Assembly: GCA_029204225.1 (NCBI GenBank)
Contig: CM055094.1
Span: 20,387,489 to 20,427,406 of the forward strand
DNA length: 39,918 nt
From: Diphasiastrum complanatum
Lineage: Eukaryota > Streptophyta > Lycopodiopsida > Lycopodiales > Lycopodiaceae
Direction of reading: 5' to 3'
The notes under the pieces are model-generated. The model was not told the origin of the DNA and searched no databases. It saw nothing but the letters and a program-made list of their open reading frames with translations. Made by a program: the position numbers and the translations under genes. Positions 10,773 through 23,334 of this stretch are shown piece by piece (position 1 is the first letter of the stretch; the number at the start of each line of letters is the position of its first letter).

Positions 10773-13700
10773 ACCACCTATTAGCTTTCTATAGAGAGTA
10801 ATGTCCTTGAAGGATCTTTCATTACTTCTTGTAGTTAGCTTTACATTTGATTCCATAGGAGTAGAAACAACTTTACAATCTTCCATATGAAACCTTTTTA
10901 GAATAGAGTTAACATACTTTTCTTGACATATGAATGTAGATTTAGAAGTTCTAATAATCTCTATTCCTAAGATATAATGAAGTTTACCAAGATCTTGAAT
11001 TTCAAACTCTCTTTTGAGTGCCATCTTGATTTCATCTATATCTAGATTGTTACCACCACTTAAGATAATGTCATCAACATAGATCAAAAGTAAAGTGATA
11101 TCATTTTCATTCAATCTAAAGTAGAGAGAATGATCATACTCACTCATAACAAAGTTTTGAGAAAGTAAGAAGGAATTGAGCTTAGCATACCAACTCCTTG
11201 GTGCTTGCTTTAGCCCATACAAACTCTTTTGGAGATAGCACACATGATTAGGCTCATCATGTGAAACATAGCCCTCGGGTTGCTCCATGTAAATATCTTC
11301 TTCAAGATCACCATTCAAGAAGGCATTAGTAACATCCATTTGCCACATATCCCAATCATAAAGAGTTGCAAGAGAGATTAGGATTCGAATAGTTACCATC
11401 TTTGCCACGGGTGCAAAGGTCTCATCATAGTCAATACCATATTCTTGAGCATACCCCTTTGCCACCAACCTTGCCTTGTACTTGTTGATTGATCCATCTT
11501 GATTTGTCTTGATCTTGAAGATCCACTTACAACCAATTGCCTTCTTGTCCTTTGGAAGCTTTACCAACCTCCATGTGTTGCTTTTGATGAGTGCTTGATG
11601 CTCATGATCCATGGCTTGGATCCATTCCTTCTTTTGAATTGCTTCACCTACACAAGTTGGTTCATCAAAAGAGGTAAGAAAAGCAAAGTTAGAGTTGTCC
11701 ACCACTTGCTTTCCTTTTTCATCATAGGTTAGCCTTGATGGCTTAGCCCTTTGCCTTTGAGTCTTCCTTGAAGTTTGCTTTGGAGTGGCATCTCCATCTT
11801 CATCCAAGACATCTTGCACATCATGATGATTAGTAGGCACATCAACATCAACATCAACAACATTGGAAACATTCTCTTCATGAAAGATGACATCCCTACT
11901 TATGACAACTTTCTTTGTAGAAGGAATGTACACTTTGTAAGCCTTGCTTACTTCACTATAGCCAACAAACACACCCTTCTTTGATGAAGGATCTTCTTTA
12001 GTTCTATCATCAAGTGTGATATTGACAAAACATGTACATCCAAAGATCCTACAATGCTTGACACTCGGCCTTCTACCATAAAGAACCTCATGAGGAGTTT
12101 TACCATCCAAGGAAGCACTTGTCCATCTATTACATAGATAGTTAGCACATGCTAAAGCTTCCCCCCAAAAAGACTTAGCAAGATTAGCATGTAGTCTCAT
12201 TGCCTTGGCACATTCACAAAGGGTTCTATTCTTCCTCTCGGCCACTCCATTCTGTTGTGGAGTCCTAGGACTAGACATCTCTCTCTTAATCCCATGTGCT
12301 ATACAAAAGTCTTTGAACCTATTTGAGGTGTATTCCCCTCCATTATCAGATCTTAAGCATTTGATCTTTGTATTGAATTGGTTTTCCATTTCATTCTTGA
12401 ACTTGACAAATGCAGCAAACACTTCATCCTTACTTTTAAGAAGATAGATCCAAGTATACCTACTAAAGTCATCAATGAAAGTTGCATACATCTTTGCCCC
12501 ACCATTGCCTGTTGTACTAGAAGAATGAATATCAGAATGCACAAGTTGAAAAGCTTCTTTAGATCTAGAAGTAGATCTAGAATAAGCAAGTCTATGAGAT
12601 TTGGACAAGGCACAATGTTCACAAACACTATTGTTTGCAACAAGACTTTTAGGGAGACCAAGAACAAGCTCTTTCTTTGCCATTACCTCCAAAGATTTGA
12701 AGTTGGGATGGCCCAACCTCTTGTGCCAAACTTCTTGGTTTGTCAATTGCTCCCTAGCCATACATCCTTCATGATTAGAGATCACACATGCATCAAGCTT
12801 GAAAAGTTTACCATGCCTCCTACCTTGAGCAATCAAGGATCCACATTTACTTATCAAACATGCATCTCCAATGAACTCCACATCAAGTCCTTTGTCAATC
12901 ATTTGACTTACACTAAGCAAATTCTTAGTGATTGAAGGAATGTACAAAACATTTTCAAGATTTGCTTTCCTATTTGTTGAAAGGGAAATAGGAATAGTGC
13001 CTATGCCTTTGATGTCACATTGACCATCATTTGCAGTGTAGATGATGTTACCTTCTCCCTCATAAGACAATAAGGATGTAAAGTATTCCTTATGTCTTGT
13101 CATGTGAGATGAGGCTCCACTATCAATCCACCAAGGATCATTATCATCTATGTTGGCTAACAAACTTGAAGTCATAACAAGTGATTCACATGTGTTATGT
13201 TCTTCCTCATCTATTGTAAGATTTCCTTGCCTCTCTCCTTGCTCTCTTTTCTTCTTATAACATTCATTTGCAAAATGACCTTTTATCCCACAATAAAAGC
13301 ACTTGAACTTTGACTTATTGTTCTTAGTAGAAGAGGAAGAGGAAGAGTGATCATCATGATCAAAGTTACCACCTTTGGACCATTTCCCTTTGCCTTTACC
13401 TTTGCCCTTGAATTTGCCTTTTGTGAAGAAAGCCTCTTCACCTCCACCTTGCAAGGATGCACCATCAAGCTTTGATTGCAACCTATGTTCTTCAGCCAAT
13501 AAGATTTCTTGCAAGTCAACCACACTTGGCAAGACTCTTTGAATGGCAAAACTTTGCACAAGGTTAGCATGTTCATTTAGCAAACCATTCAACATAACTT
13601 GGACTATTTCACCATCTTTTATGTTCTCATCAATGCATGCTAAATCATCACTTAGGGACTTAACTCTCAAGATAAATGCATGAGCACTTTCACCCTCTCT

Positions 13701-14048
13701 TTGCCTACTAGAAAATATTTGTCTCCTTAGGGTCAATACCCTAGATGTGGACTTTGATTCAAAGAGCTTCTTTAAGGCATTCCATGCCTCACTTGCACTT
13801 TGACACTTTCCAACTTCCTTGAGAAGTTCATTTGTAACATTCATTTTAATGATATGAAGAGCCCTTTTGGCCTTCTTATCAAACCTTTGTTGCTCTTGAA
13901 GTGTGAGAGGTCTCTCTTCAATTTCTGCAACTATGTCCATGAGTTCATTCAACTCAAGTAAGGACTCCATCCTCACTTTCCAAGTAGAGTAGTTTGATGA
14001 ACTCAACCTTTCACTAGACTCTAGCATGATCCCACCATTGGAAGCCAT
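10773..14048 (-). CDS. Ty1/copia Gag-Pol polyprotein, truncated in the reverse transcriptase region
   Basis: One uninterrupted frame of 1092 element residues from the ATG at 14048. Domains in order: Gag (UBN2/retrotran_gag type, about 1-200); a Lys/Gly-rich linker; a zinc knuckle at C250, C253, H258, C263; aspartic protease with DSG at 309-311; an integrase zinc-binding region with WHKRLGH at 441-447 and C476/C479; an integrase core with D506, D568 and E604 of the DDE triad; reverse transcriptase with QMDVTNAF (D905) and YVDD at 990-993. The frame leaves the element after YRKLIGG and reads 17 residues into inverted satellite DNA before a stop. RNase H is missing here and lies on the plus strand at 8647-9318. 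Apart from this loss all catalytic motifs look intact, consistent with recent insertion. Confidence 0.95.
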
Positions 14049-15208
14049 GATTCTAATGTTTCTTCAACTTTTAGGTTTTGTCCTAAAGCACTTAGCACTC
14101 ACTTTTCTCTCAACAAATGATAGATAAAGAGATCTATGAAGATTTAGGACCCTAAAACACTTCTATCTTGAACCTAGATGGTTTCCAAGCATAGAAAGGA
14201 AGATTGAAACACATGCAACACTTTGCACACACTAAGAATGGATTACAAAATCAAACCAACCTGAACACACTCTTGCTTAAGCTCTCAAACTTTCCAGCAA
14301 GTGACCAAATCAAGTTATGGTGTGAAGAGTTACTTGCATTCTTAGAAAATACCCAAAACTAGGATGCCAAGATTACCTAGTAATGAACAAACTTGATCAA
14401 CATATGATCAACACACTAAGATATTGATTCAACCTATAAAACCACATGTAAACCACACTTCTAAAAGTTTATAAACTCCAGCAAGTGATAAATACAAGAT
14501 TTAGAGGTGAATGAATGAGCACACTTAGTGAATCACAAGACTAGCTTCACTATCTTGTCAAATCTTGGTGTTTAGATGTAGATCTAAGATCACTTCACAT
14601 GAGAATGTTCCTCAACCTGTTAAGAACCTGAAAACACACTTGCATAATGGTTAACACCTTCCAGCAAATGCTCCAATCAAATTACATAAGGAGAGTTACT
14701 TACATGCTCAACAAAGTACACCAAAAATTATGCCAAAATTGATGACAATCTTTACAATATGCTCTTCACAATGGAGCTTACAATATGTTCACCCAAAAAA
14801 GGGGATCTTTCATCCAAATGGGAGCTTTGCTCAGCCTTTAGGAGAATTACAACTCACTCAAAAGAGCATTTGTCATCCACTTAAGGAGAAGTTTCATCCA
14901 CTTAAGGAGAGTGTTCATCCAAGAATGGAGATTGTCAACAATAGGATTGAAAAGAACATTGTTAGTATTGAATATGCACAAGCCTCACAATCACAAATGA
15001 TTAGGTGTTATGATCTGATCCAAAATAGTTTCTTTTCAGCCTCTGATCTTCAATAGACCTGAAATATGCTTTTGATCCACAAGTTCAACTCACAAAACAA
15101 AGGTTAGTAAGATTTGATCAACAAAGCAATGCAAAATCATGCTAGAACTTGATCAAACATCCAAATATCACCAAAAATGGAATACTTACTGTAAATAGAA
15201 GCCAACCA
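14049..15208 (-). other. Long untranslated leader of the copia element
   Basis: About 1.16 kb between the PBS and the gag start on the minus strand, with no conserved frame. It contains a 21-bp direct repeat near 14873-14935 (tcatccacttaaggaga units: two full and one partial). A chance 108-codon plus-strand frame at 14730-15056 covers this repeat. The region would hold packaging and dimerisation signals, but I cannot point to specific ones. Confidence 0.75.
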
Positions 15209-15220
15209 GCTCTGATACCA
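15209..15220 (-). promoter_or_regulatory. Primer binding site, initiator-Met tRNA type
   Basis: On the minus strand TGGTATCAGAGC starts directly after the LTR end with no spacer. It is complementary to the 3' end of plant initiator methionine tRNA, the usual primer of Ty1/copia elements. It fixes the inner boundary of the 5' LTR. Confidence 0.93.
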
Positions 15221-15875
15221 TGTGAAAAATACAGATCCTAAGTGGATCTAAACTCCAAGATCATTGGCTTGAATGCTTGCACTCCAAACTACATAAGCTA
15301 GGAATTGGCAACACATTCTATGCTACCTAGAATGCAAAGAACTTGATCAAAAAGCATTTATCACAAATGGAAACTTCCATAAACATCAAGTGCGGCCCAA
15401 AATAGCATTATACAGTCGATAATACATCAGCCTACCACTTTTGGAAAGCACCTAAGATCATACACAATAGCTTGAAGACAATACACACAACAATGCTCTC
15501 AATGGAGGAAGAAACAATGACAATGATCTATTGATCTCAATGAAGCATACAAAAGGTTTCTCCAACCTGTTCTCCACGACTTCCCTACTATTTATGGATG
15601 AGGAAGATGACTCTCTCTCCTCTCTCTAGAAGGTACTTGACCCTAGATATTCCCTATATAGGAAAAATAGCTAAAAATGGCTTATATGACCAAAATACAT
15701 CAAAATGGTCTCATTTTGAAGGGTATGAAGTTTGACACTTCATCATACTGAAAAAATACAGTAAATAAAAACATTGTGGCCTGGTTCACACGTGTGAAAC
15801 TCCAGAACCAAAACTATTTACAATTTTAGCCAATTTAGGCCTCAAACTAGCTAGGAAATGTTGACAATTTTCACA
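15221..15875 (-). mobile_element. 5' LTR of the copia element (655 bp, minus orientation)
   Basis: Read on the minus strand it starts TGTGAAAATTGTC and ends ATTTTTCACA, next to the PBS. It is nearly identical to the 3' LTR at 9314-9968 despite facing the other way. The outer flank begins agcgcatac. Confidence 0.95.
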
Positions 15876-16332
15876 AGCGCATACACCAACTCACCACACA
15901 TGGGAAGATCGTTAAATTTGAATTTGAAAAAAAATCATTGAAATGTTTGTAGATCGATGTTTAACAAAATCATATATATTATAATCTTCACACGTGTGGA
16001 ATTAAGATCTACAAGAAAATCAACATTCTACACATAGAAAACCAAGATAGAGAAAATCACATGAGATGGACATAAGAGATGAATTCTCCACAAAGAAAGA
16101 AACTTTGATGATTATTTCTCCACTTAGGTACAACTATTTATAGCTTCCAAAATGTCATTTGGCCACTTGCCCCAAACTTGACCTAATTTGGAAACTTCTA
16201 AATACTTTATCAAAAACCTAGAAAATCTAGTCTAGATACAACGTACCAAAATTAGCCAATTAGAATGGGTCCAAACTCGACCTCATCCACTTATCTACTT
16301 GCCAGAGATAGTTAAACCACTATTTAGGCCCT
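15876..16332 (+). repeat. Partial block B (copy 2), right flank of the copia insertion
   Basis: Direct copy of 904-1350, including the minus-strand TATA box (16135-16142). It ends at tttaggccctt, where it joins gag2 sequence (cttttcatcaag) with a few bases of shared CTT. No gene is present. Confidence 0.85.
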
Positions 16333-17165
16333 TTTCATCAAGATTAAGAGAAAATCCATAGGCAAAGGTGTTGCATTCAAGAAGAATCAAGTCAAAGCTC
16401 GAGCAAGCCAAAGAAGGATAAGTCGAAGATCAAATGCTACTTTTGTGGCAAGATGAGGCACTATGCCTTGGAGTGCTTCAAGAAGAAGCAAACTTAAAGT
16501 CAAGCAAACCTTGGTCAAGAGGAAGAGGAGAGCTCTCATGAAGATTTCATCATGATGTCAAGTTTCTCATCTTCAAGCATAAGAGGTGAAGACCCTTGGT
16601 GGATAGATAGTGGGGCTAGCTCCCACATGACAAGTAAGAGGGAGTATTTTTCAACCTTATCTACCTATGAAGGATCACGTAAATTTTTACAGCAAATAAT
16701 TATGGTTATAAGATGGAAGGAATAGGATCCATACCTTTATGCTTGGGATCTTCAAGGAAGATCAAGATTGATGGAGTGCTTTACATTTTCAGTATCACTA
16801 AGAACTTGCTTAATGTAGGGCAATTGCTTGAAAATGGTTTGATTGTGGAGTGTGCCACAAATACATGTGTCATCAAGAAGGATGGCAAGATCATTGCTAA
16901 GGGGGTGATGATCTCCACGCAACTCGGCCTCACTCTTCAAAAGGTGATCGGTCATCTTCTTTAGGAAAAAATGAGAACAAAGACAAACGACCTGTCCATC
17001 AAAGACAAATCCATGGCCTTGTACGCCAAGAAGAAAGACTATTCCAAGGGCAAGAATCAAGTGCAACAGCAACAGCAGAAGCCTCACACTCAAGGTGAGA
17101 ATAGTGGATCGCTGGTTCTGAGGGAGTCTCCCAAGCTTTTATCTGCTAGTATCAACTGGTCTTGA
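16333..17165 (+). pseudogene. Ty1/copia (gag2) fragment, right palindrome arm
   Basis: Inverted counterpart of 7839-8646, extending about 65 bp further into gag. It carries the zinc knuckle (CYFCGKMRHYALEC), protease DSG in WWIDSGASSHMTSK, the pre-integrase segment with SITKNLLNVGQLLENG, and the same chimeric tail (QKVIGHLL, then a Gln-rich stretch). A stop falls shortly after the knuckle (aaacttaaag, near 16497), where the left arm reads Gln. Another stop follows VIGHLL at about 16963. It is not functional. Confidence 0.75.
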
Positions 17166-17188
17166 ACTCGAGGTCGGTGGCTCAACTG

Positions 17189-17830
17189 CTACAAAGTGAC
17201 GTCTATCAGAAGATAGCCTAATAACGTGGAGGTTTGCTTGTTCTTGATATAGTCATGGAGGCAGTTGGAAGCAAACTGGGCCCAGTCATAAAGGTTCTCA
17301 TTGTGTAGTCTAGAATCAACCATCATGTGGAATAGTTTCATGGGGATACGGGTGATCTTGGACCTATAGCGCTGTGTATATTTCGTTAGATAGGCACATG
17401 GAGCAGCTAAGGGCTTATCATTTATGACCTCAATACGGTAACCATCTTTTTTTTCCATTTGTCCGCTGAGCGGTCTATGTATTTGAAGTATGCTATGGAT
17501 TCAATTTTTTTGAGGGTCCTACTAACTGTGTTTGGTCCCTTAGGGAAGCCAAATGTATTGAGGTCAGCTCCAGAAATAGGGATAATATAAACAAAATTTA
17601 GTTTAGGAGGCAACATGAACTGGAAAATCTGTGGGTGTGGTTATAAGCAATATGCAATCGAAATGGGCTCTGATAGCCACTGATCAAAAGAGGAAGTTGG
17701 AACTCTATGTGTCTCAGGAACTAGTGTGCCTCCTGGAACGAAGTGTTCATCTCATAGATATTGAGGCTTTCCATGGTGATGTCAATTCTGTCTAGAGTTG
17801 GGTCATCAAAACTGGAAGATGTTGTGGCAG
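17189..17830 (-). pseudogene. Decayed unknown protein gene, right-arm copy
   Basis: Reverse-strand copy of 7204-7860. The MLPP...FGFPKG portion is open at 17422-17616, then a frameshift in a T-rich run near 17446-17453 moves the rest into another frame (17189-17458: KDGYRIEVINDKPLAAPC and onward, then NENLYDWAQFASNC). Compared with the left-arm copy this one keeps Gln after NENLYDWA. The protein is not recognised. Confidence 0.45.
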
Positions 17831-17879
17831 GCATGTTCTGGACTCGGTTGAGGACTCTGTTGAAGGTTCGGCTCTGGTA

Positions 17880-18479
17880 ATAGACAAGTGGAGTCTCGGC
17901 TCCGTCGACTATGGAGAGCTTCGGATCGGTCGACTTTTGATGGACTCGTCTCGGTCAACTTTGTATGCAGAGTATGGACGCTCAGCTCGGTCCATAGTGA
18001 ATGCAGAGTATGGGGGCTCGGCCTTATGAGCAGTGTATGTAGAGTATTGCTCGGCAGTGGATGGAGACTAGAAATCTGTAGAAAAATTTGGAGCAATGTC
18101 GTTCTGATAGAATGTGGAAACGATGATGTTTCTTCGTAGTAACGTACTAGTAGCGAGCTTTCAACCCAGATCAGTGTTGAATGTGCGGTTGTGACAAGCT
18201 CCAGGAGCACTACCCCTCAGCATTTGGCTCGTGCTAGATGTGACGATTTTTGTGTAATGTAGCAGATCTCGGTAGCTTAGGGTTTTCGAAAATGGATGAG
18301 ATGGCGCTCCGGATCCGTGGTGGATGTATGTAGATGGTGTCCAAGGATGCGAAGGAGTAATCAAGCACTGTCGTAGCGAATGATAGATCGCCACTAAAAG
18401 ATGGAAAATCGATCCTTTGAGGTTATAGCTTGTCAAGGCTTCTGAATTTCATTTCCATGCCTGAAGAAGGAAGTGCCAG

Positions 18480-18480
<1 letters not shown>
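17880..18480 (-). repeat. Repeat module with 36-bp minisatellite, right-arm copy
   Basis: Inverted copy of about 6560-7150 with the same atactctgcat/ccgagc unit. Open frames on both strands (17806-18210, 17888-18139, 18161-18436) mirror those of the left arm but differ in length. Confidence 0.6.
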
Positions 18481-20013
<1,533 letters not shown>

Positions 20014-20018
20014 AATTG

Positions 20019-20631
20019 ATGTTCTCTGTCCTTCTGATTTCGCCTCTTATTTTCATCATTTACAGGAGGCTGAAGAGTCTCAGAAAAGGATTTGATCCAA
20101 CATCGGCTTAGGAAGATGGAGCAGGACCTAGAAATGAACATAGTATCGGCGGCTGAGAAAATCCGTTTGGCCAAAATATCAGAACTTACGAAATCTATAT
20201 GCGGAAGAGATTTGGAGGCACATGATATCAGTAATTCGATTCTAGTAGGACGCAAAGACGCGGACAAGTCAGTTGCAACAACGACATCTAATTTGACCGA
20301 GAGCTCTTCTCAGCCAGAATTAATGGCGTCTACCGGTTGGAGAGCTCCAGTCCTCAAAGATACGCACGTGAATGAAAGGCTTGAGCAAGCACCAAAGCAA
20401 GTCCAGAATGATCCTTCTTTCGACCCAAGATTTTGCACAAAACGAGCATGGAGATCGGAAGACAACATATCAGCATATCCTTGCAACTTTGCGATAATAG
20501 ATTGCTCGTTCTCTTCTCAGAAGGAATGTCATACATCAATCAATAATTTCTGGGAACTGAGTTCCGATTCTCGCGATCCTACAATCCAGCTACAACACAA
20601 GTTCTCTTCTCAGAAGGAATGTCATACTTAA
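20019..20631 (+). pseudogene. Two-module membrane protein, inverted and truncated copy
   Basis: The ATG at 20019 gives MFSVLLISPLIFIIYRRLK. A two-base loss near 20089 (ggatttgatcc against ggattgttgatcc in paralogues) then shifts the frame. The remainder is open from about 20092 and carries the helical stretch and the first half of module 1 (ISAYPCNFAII, INNFWELSSDS). It ends at QLQHKF, where the palindrome arm stops. The last residues (SSQKECHT) come from a short repeated copy of sequence ~90 bp upstream. It is not functional. Confidence 0.7.
20604..20629 (+). repeat. Templated 26-bp repeat at a rearrangement junction
   Basis: The text ttctcttctcagaaggaatg plus catac at the junction repeats 20511-20536 in the same orientation. 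Left of it is the inverted D/C arm, right of it is direct block C. It looks like a local template-switch product. Confidence 0.75.
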
Positions 20632-21072
20632 TATAACTTCTCAAAGCATCTAGTATGAGCTACAAACAACACTTGGTAAGTCTTAAGACTTGGAGAGTAA
20701 AGAGTTATGCATTTGTCAAATACTTTTACACCTAGCATTTGGCAAGTTAGACGCAATGGTAGTAATTATAAGAATGAGTTAGACAAGCTTGTGAAGCCAT
20801 CTAGAGGTGATTTGTTGTTTAGTTGCCTAGCTACATATCAAGCTACCCCAAGTTACCAAACAATTTACTATTATTTTGAGTGACAACCATGAAGCTATCA
20901 TGATTTGAAATGACATCAATATATTAAGCTACTCCCAAGTTGACCCTTTCCCAGGAAGCTTCTCTCTTGAAACTATAGCAAAAAGCTCTTATTCAAAGGA
21001 ATAGTCAAGGGTCGAGTACTTATCATACGAGATGAAGACCAACAAGTAGGGCAAGGAAAGAAGATGTACGGT
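20630..21072. repeat. Block C non-coding part (copy 2)
   Basis: Direct copy of about 2610-3052 and 38417-38871. The first bases (cttaatataac) match the 38.4-kb copy better than the 2.6-kb copy (ctcaatataac), so this copy is nearer to the right-hand one. The candidate splice donor seen in the other two copies is lost here (GT to AT). Confidence 0.7.
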
Positions 21073-21285
21073 TTACTTTGCTATGTGCTTGGAGGTATGC
21101 TGAGCATGCTTGGAATATGAAGAACATGTGTTTTCAAAAAATATTAGTAGTCTCACAAAAAGGCTTGGAGTAACATTAGAATTTGGAAGTGGTGCGCCTA
21201 CTTTGGATGGATGATCACTAACAACCAATTTCTGTCTAGTCCTTTTGCCGTGATATGTTCCCTCTTGTCGATATGATATTTTCAT
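21073..21285 (-). CDS. Small conserved ORF of 70 codons, copy 2, unknown
   Basis: Same frame and length as 3053-3265 with a few substitutions (for example KLVVSDHP for KLFVSDHP). It lies 340 bp downstream of the two-module gene on the same strand. Function unknown; it may be a 3' exon, UTR or chance frame. Confidence 0.25.
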   Translation of the reverse strand: MKISYRQEGTYHGKRTRQKLVVSDHPSKVGAPLPNSNVTPSLFVRLLIFFENTCSSYSKHAQHTSKHIAK

Positions 21286-21626
21286 TGTGTGCCTAAATAT
21301 TTCTTGAACAGAATATGTGTAACCTAATTATTGTTGATTTTGATTTAATGGGCATTCAATGTTCATTTAATACATTAAATCAAATATCAACGATGAGAAC
21401 ATATATATATACACAACGGGAAGAAGGTATATCTAGATCATAGATTATGAACTAAAGTGGACATTTCAAAAGCAGTGGAGAGATAGATTAGCAGTTGAGT
21501 GCCATATACATTGGCCCTAGATGACTATAATGGTCAATCTTAAAAGCTCCAATCAACAAATGTTGATGTTTTCAATGTACTCAATTCAAAAAATTGCGCC
21601 TAAAGGATTTTCTTCATAACATTTGT

Positions 21627-23186
21627 TCAGGAATAGTGGACATCATGCTTATGATATTGCTCGCGCAGCCACTTGGAGCAGGTTCGAATCAGCATTTGTC
21701 TTCAACCAGCAAATGCTTTTGATCTCTGGGTGTAAGCCTTATCAGCATTGATGATAAAGCCTGAAGTGCACATCTCTTCGAAGATTTGTATGGAGTCTGC
21801 AGGAAAGTATTGTATCCGTAAATAGATCCTGGTATCCTCCATGTTAAGCACCGGTTTGTTGGGATTGATGAAAAATTGTGGATCCTTCTCAAACCTTCGG
21901 CCCATGACAGTCATCAGAAACTGGCAGAACTTGTGTTGTAGCTTGATTGTAGGATCGTCAGAATCGGAAGTTAACCTGCAAAAATTCTTGATGGATGTAT
22001 GACATTCCTTCTGAGAAGAGAACGAGCCATCTATTATCGCAAAGTTGCAAGGATATGCTGATATGTTGTCTTCCGATCTCCATGCTAGCGCTCGTCTTCT
22101 ACGAAAACTTGGGTCGAATGAAGGATCATTCTGAATTTGCTTTGGTGATTGATCAAGCATTTCATAGATGTACGTATCTTTGAGGAATGGAGCTCTCCAA
22201 CCGGTCGACGCAATTAAATCTGGCTGAGAAGAGCTCCTGATCGAATTAGATGTCGTCGTTGGAACTGACTTGTCCCCGTCTTTTCGTCCTATCAGAGTCG
22301 ACTTACTGGCATGCTTATGATTTTGCTCACGTAGCCAGTTGAAGCAGTTTCGAGTCAGTATTTGTCTTCGACCAATAAATGCTTTTGATCTTTGAGTGTA
22401 CATGTAACCCTCATCAGCATTGATGATAAATCCTGAAGTGCACATCTCTTCGAAGATATGTATGGAGTCTGCAGGAAAGTATTGAATCCGTAAATAGATC
22501 CTGGTATCCTCCATGTGAAGGATCGCTTTGTTGGGATTGATGGAAAATTGTGGATCTTGCTCTAACATTTGGCCCATGACAGTCATCAGAAACTGGCAGA
22601 ACTTGTGTTGTAGCTGGATTGTAGGATCGCGAGAATCGGAACTCAGTTCCCAAAAATTATTGATTGATGTATGACATTCCTTCTGAGAAGAGAACGAACC
22701 ATCTATTATCGCAAAGTTGCAAGGATATGCTGATATGTTGTCTTTCGATCTCCATGCTCGTCTTCTACGAAATCTTGGGTCGAAAGAAGGATCATTCTGG
22801 ACTTGCTTTGGTGCTTGCTCAAGCCTTTCATTCACGTGCGTATCTTTGAGGACTGGAGCTCTCCAACCGGTAGACGCCATTAATTCTGGCTGAGAAGAGC
22901 TCCCGATCAAATTAGATGCCGTCGTAGGAACTAACTTGTCCGCGTCTTTGCGTCCTACCAGAATTGAATTACTGATATCATGTGCCTCCAAATCTCTTCC
23001 GCATATAGATTTTGTAGTTTCTGATATTTTGGCCAAACGGATTTTCTCAGCCGTCGATACTATGTTCATTTCTAGGTCCTGCTCCATCTTCCTAAGCCGA
23101 TGTTGGATCAACAATCCTTTTCTGAGACTCTTAAGCCTCCTGTAAATGACGAAAATAAGAGGCGAAATCAGAAGGACAGAGAACAT
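21627..23186 (-). CDS. Two-module membrane-anchored protein of unknown function (most complete copy, one internal stop)
   Basis: The longest non-transposon frame in the window: 494 residues from the ATG at 23186, then a TGA at 21702-21704 where both other copies with this region encode Arg (CGA). The frame then runs 24 more codons to the stop at 21627-21629. Residues 4-15 are hydrophobic and followed by RRLKSLRK, giving an N-in or signal-anchor topology. Residues 25-65 are charged and probably helical. Module 1 (about 78-299) and module 2 (about 300-519) repeat the same order: GRKD, SSSQPxLxASTGWRAP, KDT, NDPSFDP, basic RRRR, NISAYPCNFAIIDGSFSSQ, HKFCQFLMTVMG, DPQFxINPNK, MEDTRIYLRIQYFPADSI, FEEMCTSGFIINAD, TQRSKAF. 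Cys positions are shared between modules. I recognise no known domain. It may be a real gene with a recent nonsense change or a pseudogene. Confidence 0.6.
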
Positions 23187-23196
23187 CGATAATGCA

Positions 23197-23224
23197 GAGA
23201 GGGAGAGAGAGAGAGAGAGAGAGA
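23197..23224 (-). repeat. Short (GA)n tract upstream of the two-module gene
   Basis: About 28 bp of GA with one interruption, ending the presumed 5' UTR of the gene on the minus strand. Confidence 0.9.
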
Positions 23225-23320
23225 TATTCCATGCATTGCATTCTATTTGTACTATTTCGGGTTAGACGTTGAGGCATTGTAGTCATATGTATAGAGCATT
23301 CCATCCTGAAAGGAGAACTT

Positions 23321-23334
23321 GGATCAACAATCCT
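23321..23334 (+). repeat. 14-bp templated filler at the junction of block C and gag2
   Basis: ggatcaacaatcct here is an exact copy of 23105-23118. Left of it is block C (matching 5310 up to gagaactt), right of it is gag2 DNA (gttgtgtggagatcat, as at 8115-8130). Confidence 0.7.

Noticed and set aside
11499-12935. Several 60-185 codon frames on the plus strand opposite the copia polyprotein
   Set aside because: They are antisense shadows of an intact 1092-residue Gag-Pol frame with clear domains.
14730-15056. 108-codon plus-strand frame in the copia leader
   Set aside because: It lies antisense within the untranslated leader and contains the 21-bp repeat; no domain or duplicate.
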